A DNA stretch of 18,712 nucleotides from Methanoregula sp. UBA276 (GTDB taxonomy: Archaea > Halobacteriota > Methanomicrobia > Methanomicrobiales > Methanospirillaceae). The stretch spans positions 29,915 through 48,626 of the forward strand of contig DANA01000059.1 in NCBI GenBank assembly GCA_002508495.1. Direction: 5' to 3'. The position numbers were made by a program, and so were the translations under genes. The notes below the pieces were generated by a model. That model saw only the letters and a list, made by a program, of their open reading frames with translations, was not told where the DNA came from and ran no database searches. Shown here in pieces: positions 14,593 to 18,712 of this stretch. Within the stretch, counting starts at the first letter, position 1; every line of letters starts with the position of its first letter.

Positions 14593-15317
14593 GTCCTACG
14601 AAAACGGAGAAGATACGCCGGCATTACGATACGGTGGCTGACACCTATGATTCCCACTACGATCACCACCGGGGAAAGAAATACCATACGCACCTCTCAA
14701 ACCACCTCATGCATGCACTCCCCCAGGGCGGGAACCTGCTCGATATCGGGTGCGGTACCGGCCTCTTTGTCGAGAAGTACATGAAAAACGGCGGGAAGGC
14801 GGGAACCGGTATCGACATCAGCGGAAAGATGGTTGCCCGTGCCCGGCACCGGTGCAAAAACTGCGATTTCATCATCGGAACCGGCGAAAAGATACCCTTT
14901 GCCGACAACTCGTTTGATGCTATCTCAAGCGTGCTGGTCTTCAGTTATGTCAAGGATCCACAAGCCATGCTTGGCGAGGTGTACCGCGTCCTCCGGCCGG
15001 GCGGACAGGTTGCGCTCTGTACGCTGGGAAAGAAGCTTATCACCCGGGGAATACCCTCCCTGTACAAAATCGGCGAGAAGATCAGGATCAAGCACGTGGT
15101 CATGAAAGACTTCGGCGAGCACTATTATGATGAGCGGGAGATGCAGGAACTCTTCGATGGTGCCGGGTTCTCCGACATCCATGTCAAATGGTGCTCTTTT
15201 GCCCACATCGATATGTTCGATCCGATCTTCGATTTTGCGACCAAAGTCGAACCATTCGTGGAAAAGAGGGTCCCGCAGCTGGCATTCAATATTTTCGTAA
15301 GCGCAAAAAAAGAATGA
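14589..15317 (+). CDS. Class I SAM-dependent methyltransferase (Methyltransf_11 type)
   Basis: The 242-residue protein has the Rossmann-like methyltransferase core: motif I LLDIGCGTGLF (50-60), acidic end of strand 2 GIDISGKM (74-81), IIGTGEKIPFADNSFDAISSV (95-115) covering motifs II-III, and VLRPGGQV (134-141). The N-terminal YDTVADTYDSHYD helix is typical of UbiE/COQ5-like enzymes. The C-terminal part (about 150-242) has a cap with several histidines, HYYDEREMQELFDGAGF and a region that may hold the acceptor. The substrate is not recognisable; small molecule is more likely than nucleic acid. It overlaps the RFC paralogue by 4 bp and ends the plus-strand run, 19 bp from a converging gene. 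Confidence 0.85.
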   Translation: MSPTKTEKIRRHYDTVADTYDSHYDHHRGKKYHTHLSNHLMHALPQGGNLLDIGCGTGLFVEKYMKNGGKAGTGIDISGKMVARARHRCKNCDFIIGTGEKIPFADNSFDAISSVLVFSYVKDPQAMLGEVYRVLRPGGQVALCTLGKKLITRGIPSLYKIGEKIRIKHVVMKDFGEHYYDEREMQELFDGAGFSDIHVKWCSFAHIDMFDPIFDFATKVEPFVEKRVPQLAFNIFVSAKKE

Positions 15318-15336
15318 GAGCCGGGTGCTTGACTTA

Positions 15337-16689
15337 TTAAAACAGAAAATCTGTCTCCTCTGGTTTCTCCTTCCGAATACGGGCAAGCACCCGTTCTTTC
15401 TTTTGAATCGCAGCCGCCGATGCCTTCAGCACGCCTTCCTGCATCTCTTCAAAGTCACGCACATCCGTGTCGACCACTTTCTTGACCGGCGTATATGCGG
15501 ATTCGCGGAACCGGGGGGTGAAGTCCAGTTCTTTTCCTTTCGAGATTAGGACCGCTTCAGGTTTCCCGCTCTCGACTCTCCCGATCTCCTCTATCCCGAC
15601 ACCGGCTGAGCGCACCGTGCGGCAGATCTCTCCGGCAGCATCCGGTGGCGCAACAATCAGCAGGGCATCGAGCGATACGCCAAGGTAATCGATCGCAAGT
15701 TTCTCCAGCATCTCGCGGACGTGCGGTTCGACCAGCCCAAAAACGTGCTCATCGTCCACCACGATCCGGCACCGGGCAGTCTCGGCCATCTCGTAGATGT
15801 CACCCCGGAGCCCGCCATTCGTCACGTCGGTCATGGCGTGGATCCGGGAAAAGACCGGGCTCTTCATCAGGGCTTCGCACGTGGTGAGGAAATTGAGGTT
15901 GATGGTCTGCTCGACCACGTCAGGGTACCCGGAATATATACCGGCCGTTGCGATGGTACCCCCGCCAGCACCCTCGGTCATGAGAAGAACATCCCCAACT
16001 GCGGTAGCTTTTCGTGCGGTCATGTGCTGTGCGATACCGACCGCCCCGACACAGCCGGTCAGGCGGCTTCCAAGGACCATATCCCCCCCGATCCGGAGCG
16101 TTGAGCCGGTCACGAGCGGGACGTCCATGGCCTCGCCAACAGTCGTGATACCGGCCGTGTAATCGAAGATCTTGGCCACATCGCCATCATCAGCAACATG
16201 GATATCCGAAAAGAGCATGATCGGTTTTGCCCCCATGACATAGACATCCCGGAGCGTTGCCCGCGTAACATGGAACCCGGCAAGGAACGGGAAGTCCGAG
16301 AGCCGGGAATGCATCCCGTCGACCGTGCAGATGACATAGTTGTCGCCAACCCGGACCGCCCCGGCATCATCCATCTCGTCAACGCCAACCGAGGCAGAGG
16401 TCTTGCCAATAATGCGGGCGATCTGGCGGTGGGCAAAGAAATCCCCTTTTCCCCGCGACCCCACACCGAATTCACCCATCTTCACACCGGCTGGCTCCAG
16501 GCTGAAGAGATCCCCGGTAAGCCCGCGGGAATTTTTTACCTCATCGATTACAGCCCGGGCAAAGGCACCGGCAAACGAGGGGCTGATGGTTTTTTTTATG
16601 GAGCGTATCTGATCGGCAAGGTCGTGATAGAGGGTCTCTTCATCCATGCCGTCAGCCATCCGCGTGCGGACGAACTCTTCAACATCCAT
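15337..16689 (-). CDS. AIR synthase-related protein (PurM/SelD/HypE superfamily)
   Basis: The 450-residue product has the two-domain ATP-binding fold of the PurM superfamily. A helical N-terminal extension (1-70) precedes the glycine-rich GVGSRGKGDF (75-84). Then come DDAGAV (107-112), TVDGMHSRLSDFPFLAGFHVTRATLRDVYVMGAKP (122-156), SDIHVADDGD (161-170) and, in the second domain, MTDVTNGGLRGDIYE (286-300). The last 60 residues are charged and probably helical. PurM, SelD and HypE bind ATP and activate acyl or selenide groups; this archaeal, longer branch has no proven reaction. It is not PurM, SelD (no N-terminal Cys/Sec loop) or HypE (no C-terminal PRIC cysteine). It lies 48 bp downstream of the large TPR gene, and a T-rich stretch in that gap could act as its own TATA box. 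Confidence 0.82.
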   Translation of the reverse strand: MDVEEFVRTRMADGMDEETLYHDLADQIRSIKKTISPSFAGAFARAVIDEVKNSRGLTGDLFSLEPAGVKMGEFGVGSRGKGDFFAHRQIARIIGKTSASVGVDEMDDAGAVRVGDNYVICTVDGMHSRLSDFPFLAGFHVTRATLRDVYVMGAKPIMLFSDIHVADDGDVAKIFDYTAGITTVGEAMDVPLVTGSTLRIGGDMVLGSRLTGCVGAVGIAQHMTARKATAVGDVLLMTEGAGGGTIATAGIYSGYPDVVEQTINLNFLTTCEALMKSPVFSRIHAMTDVTNGGLRGDIYEMAETARCRIVVDDEHVFGLVEPHVREMLEKLAIDYLGVSLDALLIVAPPDAAGEICRTVRSAGVGIEEIGRVESGKPEAVLISKGKELDFTPRFRESAYTPVKKVVDTDVRDFEEMQEGVLKASAAAIQKKERVLARIRKEKPEETDFLF

Positions 16690-16711
16690 ACAATCCGGTG
16701 TGCGGAGAATG

Positions 16712-16720
16712 CATAAAAAA
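16712..16720 (-). promoter_or_regulatory. TATA-like or T-rich element before the AIR synthase-related gene
   Basis: On the minus strand the 48-bp gap between the two genes contains CCTTTTTTATGC. As a TATA-like box it would direct initiation near 16690, almost at the ATG (16689), giving a leaderless message. As an oligo-T run it could instead terminate the TPR transcript. Sequence alone does not decide which. Confidence 0.3.
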
Positions 16721-16737
16721 GGCAGGCATCCGGAAGG

Positions 16738-17700
16738 TCACCGGAGCAGGACGCCGAAAACCTCCGAGAAGGACCGGAGCGCATCGTCAAACCGCCCGTT
16801 CTTCAGCATCGAAAGACCGCGCCGCATCCCCATGCGGACTTCCCGGGCATCGAGATAATATGCCTGGTCGAATGCACGGGCAGACTGCTCGAGCCTGCCG
16901 AGCATGAAACAGGAGTTGGAGAGGACAACCCATGCATCGGCAATCGTGGGATCACGGGAAAGCGCCCGCTCAAGGCACTCGATAGCTTCCTCGTGCCGGG
17001 AGAGCATGCTGAGCGCAAGCCCTTTCCGGTAGAGTGCCTTGGGACTCTCCGGCGCGATGGACAGCGCCCGCTCAAGGACCTCATGTGCTTCGCGGTACCG
17101 TTTCATGTTGATGAGAGCGATGCCCTTTTTGAGGAGTGCCGAGAAGTAAAACGGGTAGATCTTCAGCGCACGGTCGTAACAGAGTATCTCCTCCTCATAC
17201 CAGCGGAGTTTCCCGTAGGCAAAACCCCGGTTCACCCACGCGGAGAGGTAGCGGGGACGGATAGCGATAGCCCGGTCACAGCACCGGATCTCGGCCTCGA
17301 ACTTTCCCAGCATGCCAAGAGCCACCCCCTTGTTATTCCATGCGGTGGCATTCTCGGGATCGATGGCAAGTGCCTGCTCGCAGCACCACACCTTCTCTTC
17401 AAAACGATCGAGCATCCCGCAGGCAAATCCCCGGTTGTTCCATGCATCAATGCATGCCGGATCCAGTTCAATCGCCTTATCGCAGCAGATGATCTCTTCC
17501 TCATAGCGCCCGAGTTTCCCAAGCGCAAATCCCCGGCCAACCCAGGCGATCGCAAGCGCCGGATCAGCTTCAAGGGCGCGCGAGAAGGCCAACAGGGCGT
17601 CCTCGTGCCGCCCTTCCCTGCCACAGGCAATTCCTTCCTGATAATATTCCCGGCCTTCCTGCCGTGCAGCATCTTTTTCTTTCTCTGGTTGCCGGGGCAT
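16738..17700 (-). CDS. TPR protein with nine tandem 34-residue repeats
   Basis: The 320-residue protein is almost wholly TPR. Repeats fall at 17-50, 51-84, 85-118, 119-152, 153-186, 187-220, 221-254, 255-288 and a partial one at 289-320, with no insertion or gap between them. Nine repeats would make more than one superhelical turn and a protein-binding groove. There is no signal peptide or membrane segment, so it is cytoplasmic. Repeats 2-4 carry a Cys-Cys pair at the same place (C72-C73, C106-C107, C140-C141), with C174 in repeat 5. The ATG at 17700 is followed by a charged, helix-forming lead (PRQPEKEKDAARQEG). A GGAAGG motif and an ATAAATAT box lie upstream. The binding partner is unknown; the AIR synthase-related protein encoded downstream is a candidate by linkage. 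Confidence 0.9.
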   Translation of the reverse strand: MPRQPEKEKDAARQEGREYYQEGIACGREGRHEDALLAFSRALEADPALAIAWVGRGFALGKLGRYEEEIICCDKAIELDPACIDAWNNRGFACGMLDRFEEKVWCCEQALAIDPENATAWNNKGVALGMLGKFEAEIRCCDRAIAIRPRYLSAWVNRGFAYGKLRWYEEEILCYDRALKIYPFYFSALLKKGIALINMKRYREAHEVLERALSIAPESPKALYRKGLALSMLSRHEEAIECLERALSRDPTIADAWVVLSNSCFMLGRLEQSARAFDQAYYLDAREVRMGMRRGLSMLKNGRFDDALRSFSEVFGVLLR

Positions 17701-17724
17701 TGGGAGACAAAACCTTCCTGACGG

Positions 17725-17734
17725 TTACCGGTAA
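17725..17734. promoter_or_regulatory. Perfect palindrome TTACCGGTAA at the expected TPR transcription start
   Basis: The ten bases equal their own reverse complement. They fall 13-30 bp downstream of the TATA-like box on the minus strand, where a bound repressor would block initiation. CCGG-centred words are common in this genome's coding DNA, so chance occurrence is possible. Confidence 0.25.
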
Positions 17735-17746
17735 TTTGTACCGGAG

Positions 17747-17754
17747 ATATTTAT
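17747..17754 (-). promoter_or_regulatory. TATA-like box for the TPR operon
   Basis: ATAAATAT on the minus strand lies 47-54 bp before the ATG at 17700. Initiation would be expected near 17725, giving a leader of about 25 bases that contains GGAAGG. The 10-bp perfect palindrome TTACCGGTAA (17725-17734) sits right at the expected initiation point and could be an operator. Confidence 0.45.
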
Positions 17755-17952
17755 GTTCGCGGGTATGGCAGGTGTGCTCATGTTGCGGGTGTTACGGCGC
17801 AACAGGGAGACCAAAAAACGGTGAAAGATCCGGCACCCACCATCTGGTATCCTTGTTTTTGAGACATTGGGTTTATCCATTGATTCCCAAGAAAAACACG
17901 AAATGCTCTAATGATGACCTCTGATCCCTCTATACTCCCATTTTGATGGACT

Positions 17953-17983
17953 GCCGCCGCCCCGGAGGACGCCCCGCGGCGGC
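17953..17983. other. Strong GC hairpin (8-bp perfect stem, 15-base loop)
   Basis: GCCGCCGC at 17953-17960 pairs with GCGGCGGC at 17976-17983. The loop is CCCGGAGGACGCCCC. It stands in AT-richer DNA with no gene on either side closer than 250 bp to the left. It could be part of a structured RNA or of a mobile-element remnant; no T-run follows directly, so it is not a classical terminator. Confidence 0.5.
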
Positions 17984-18116
17984 TTCAATTCGGTTTCAAA
18001 GAGAAAAACGGTACCATCATTTGGAGGTTACTGCGATTCAGACATTCTCATTAATAAAAGGTAAAATTCCGATCCAGCCCCTATTGGAAGCGGGGGCGCA
18101 TCCGATTCCCCGGTAC

Positions 18117-18139
18117 TACCAGAAATCCAGATCCTGGTA
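18117..18139. other. Hairpin TACCAG/CTGGTA
   Basis: TACCAG at 18117-18122 pairs with CTGGTA at 18134-18139 across an 11-base loop. It is one of several inverted repeats in the same gene-free segment and is weak on its own. Confidence 0.3.
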
Positions 18140-18173
18140 ATACAACACTATCGCAATCGGGCGCCTTAGCGGC

Positions 18174-18186
18174 GGGGCGAAGCCCC
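18174..18186. other. Tight GC hairpin GGGGC-GAA-GCCCC
   Basis: A five-base-pair all-GC stem closes a three-base loop (or a wobble-free larger loop). It is 22 bp before the 12-bp palindrome at 18208-18219. Such compact stems are common in structured RNA and in transposon ends. Confidence 0.35.
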
Positions 18187-18207
18187 TGAAGTGTCAGCGT
18201 TTTCCTG

Positions 18208-18219
18208 TCCTGATCAGGA
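18208..18219. promoter_or_regulatory. Perfect 12-bp palindrome TCCTGATCAGGA
   Basis: The twelve bases equal their own reverse complement and contain a TGATCA core. The site is in gene-free DNA. It could be a protein-binding site or the tip of an inverted repeat; nothing nearby indicates which. Confidence 0.3.
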
Positions 18220-18400
18220 TTACTTTGTTGTCGTGCATTTTGGGATAGCAATCTTTCGAATTTTTCCCTCGTAATTCTTTCCCGTATCAAGGGGCTGGAA
18301 CAGGGCATTACCCAAAAAATTTAAAAAACAACCGCTGGTATATTTTTTGGAACGTCTCACGATAGCGTTCGTTACCGCAGCGTTCGGAAACAAATTGGAT

Positions 18401-18457
18401 GGGGAATCAACAGGTAATCCCCCCATCAATATTTTTTAAAACGATCCAACCCCCCCC
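18401..18457. repeat. Imperfect ~57-bp repeat, copy 1
   Basis: This copy contains, in order, a G-run, TCAA, GGTAA, a C-run, an A/T-rich block, then CGATCCAAC and a run of eight C. The same order occurs in copy 2. In this copy GGGGA (18401-18405) can pair with TCCCC (18418-18422). It is followed by a T-run at 18462-18469. Confidence 0.65.
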
Positions 18458-18478
18458 ATGATTTTTTTTATTTTCCCC

Positions 18479-18509
18479 GTACCCCCCTGGCATGGGGGTG
18501 GGGGGGTAC
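18479..18509. other. Hairpin GTACCCCCC/GGGGGGTAC
   Basis: Nine bases at 18479-18487 pair perfectly with 18501-18509 across a 13-base loop. The right arm can alternatively pair with a downstream segment (GGGGGTA 18502-18508 with TACCCCC 18516-18522). The two structures exclude each other, as in switch-like elements, although low-complexity sequence makes such alternatives likely by chance. Confidence 0.45.
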
Positions 18510-18549
18510 CCGGCATACCCCCTCCCCCTTTAGTCTCCCGGGGACCCCC

Positions 18550-18567
18550 CTACCCGTTTGCGGGTAG
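18550..18567. other. Hairpin CTACCCG-TTTG-CGGGTAG
   Basis: A perfect seven-base-pair stem with a four-base loop lies between the two repeat copies. It is not followed by a T-run on the plus strand. It may belong to the same repeated or structured element. Confidence 0.5.
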
Positions 18568-18656
18568 CCTGTACAATCCTCTGGTTACGCCGGAAACTCC
18601 ACGCGAAATATCACGAAGGGCGATGCAAAAAAGAGGGGCATACTCAATTATGAGGA

Positions 18657-18712
18657 GGGGGGTCAATTGGTAACCCCCCCACCTAAAATTTTCAAAATCG
18701 ATCCAACCCCCC
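18657..18712. repeat. Imperfect ~57-bp repeat, copy 2 (reaches window edge)
   Basis: This copy keeps TCAA, GGTAA, the C-run, the A/T-rich block and CGATCCAAC followed by C bases up to the window end. It is displaced 256-257 bp from copy 1 with a one-base indel. Here GGGGGGT (18657-18663) pairs with ACCCCCC (18673-18679) around a nine-base loop. The true right end lies outside the window. Confidence 0.65.

Larger units (their letters stand above)
17701..18712. other. One-kilobase region without a supportable gene, rich in hairpins and homopolymer runs
   Basis: Short open frames exist on both strands, but none has a recognisable family match, and their composition (clusters of Pro, Arg, Gly and abrupt changes) does not look coding. 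The segment from 17701 to about 18400 is more AT-rich than the genes and carries several GC-rich hairpins. From 18400 to the edge it is dominated by runs of 5-8 C or G and A/T-rich blocks, plus two copies of a ~57-bp repeat. It may be a degenerate mobile or repeat region, or it may hold unrecognised structured RNA. Confidence 0.6.

Noticed and set aside
17911..17924. ATGATGA followed by CTGA, resembling C and D boxes of a C/D sRNA
   Set aside because: Only three bases separate the boxes, and no second C'/D' pair or guide-length spacer is present.
17943..18140. Plus-strand open frame of 65 codons in the gene-free region
   Set aside because: It includes the GC hairpin arms, has no family match I recognise, and shows no ribosome binding site of note.
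18081..18429. Two overlapping minus-strand frames of 75 and 69 codons, considered as transposase remnants
   Set aside because: Neither shows a transposase catalytic motif or other domain, and no terminal inverted repeats or target duplications flank them.
18494..18506. G-quadruplex in the GGGGG-T-GGGGGGG block
   Set aside because: At most three GGG tracts can be formed locally, and pairing of these G bases with the nearby C-runs is a simpler explanation.
17701..18712. CRISPR array or tRNA gene in the gene-free kilobase
   Set aside because: There are only two repeat copies at about 257-bp spacing, far from CRISPR periodicity, and no T-loop consensus (GGTTCRANNCC) was found.

Overview
The window looks like chromosomal DNA of a methanogenic archaeon, most probably order Methanomicrobiales (Methanoregula-like; inference, no database search was possible). 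The evidence is an archaeal replication set (MCM, two RFC small-subunit paralogues, a COG3390 RPA-family protein), archaeal Nmd3, the archaeal CoA enzymes pantoate kinase and phosphopantothenate synthetase, an MptD-type dihydroneopterin aldolase of methanopterin synthesis, and a DUF3821 surface protein typical of Methanomicrobiales. Coding DNA is GC-rich, and genes are packed with many 4-bp ATGA overlaps.

Layout. Bases 1-2078 (minus) hold a DNA/RNA maintenance operon: COG3390 RPA-family OB-fold protein, a calcineurin-like phosphoesterase, and the N-terminal part of an Lhr-type helicase that runs off the left edge. Bases 2377-4013 (minus) hold two exported, membrane-anchored proteins: a DUF3821 protein and a small TPR protein. 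A divergent promoter region at 4014-4166 separates these from a long plus-strand run. Bases 4167-8419 hold rfcS, mcm, mptD and a COG1099 TIM-barrel hydrolase. Bases 8472-11835 hold a DUF424 protein, nmd3, a Taw2-like tRNA wyosine enzyme and coaBC. After a 185-bp gap, 12021-15317 holds pantoate kinase, phosphopantothenate synthetase, a divergent second RFC small subunit and a SAM methyltransferase. Converging on these are two minus-strand genes (15337-17700): a nine-repeat TPR protein followed by an AIR-synthase-related protein.

How the genes fit together. RFC, MCM and the RPA-family protein belong to replication and repair. DUF424, Nmd3 and Taw2 belong to ribosome and tRNA biology. PoK, PPS and CoaBC together cover pantoate to 4'-phosphopantetheine, the archaeal route to CoA. 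MptD belongs to tetrahydromethanopterin synthesis.

The last kilobase (17701-18712) has no gene I can support. It is rich in hairpins, long C/G and A/T runs, and two imperfect copies of a ~57-bp repeat 256-257 bp apart whose G-run/C-run stems differ in compensating ways. It is the least explained part of the window. No tRNA, rRNA, CRISPR array or complete insertion sequence was found.
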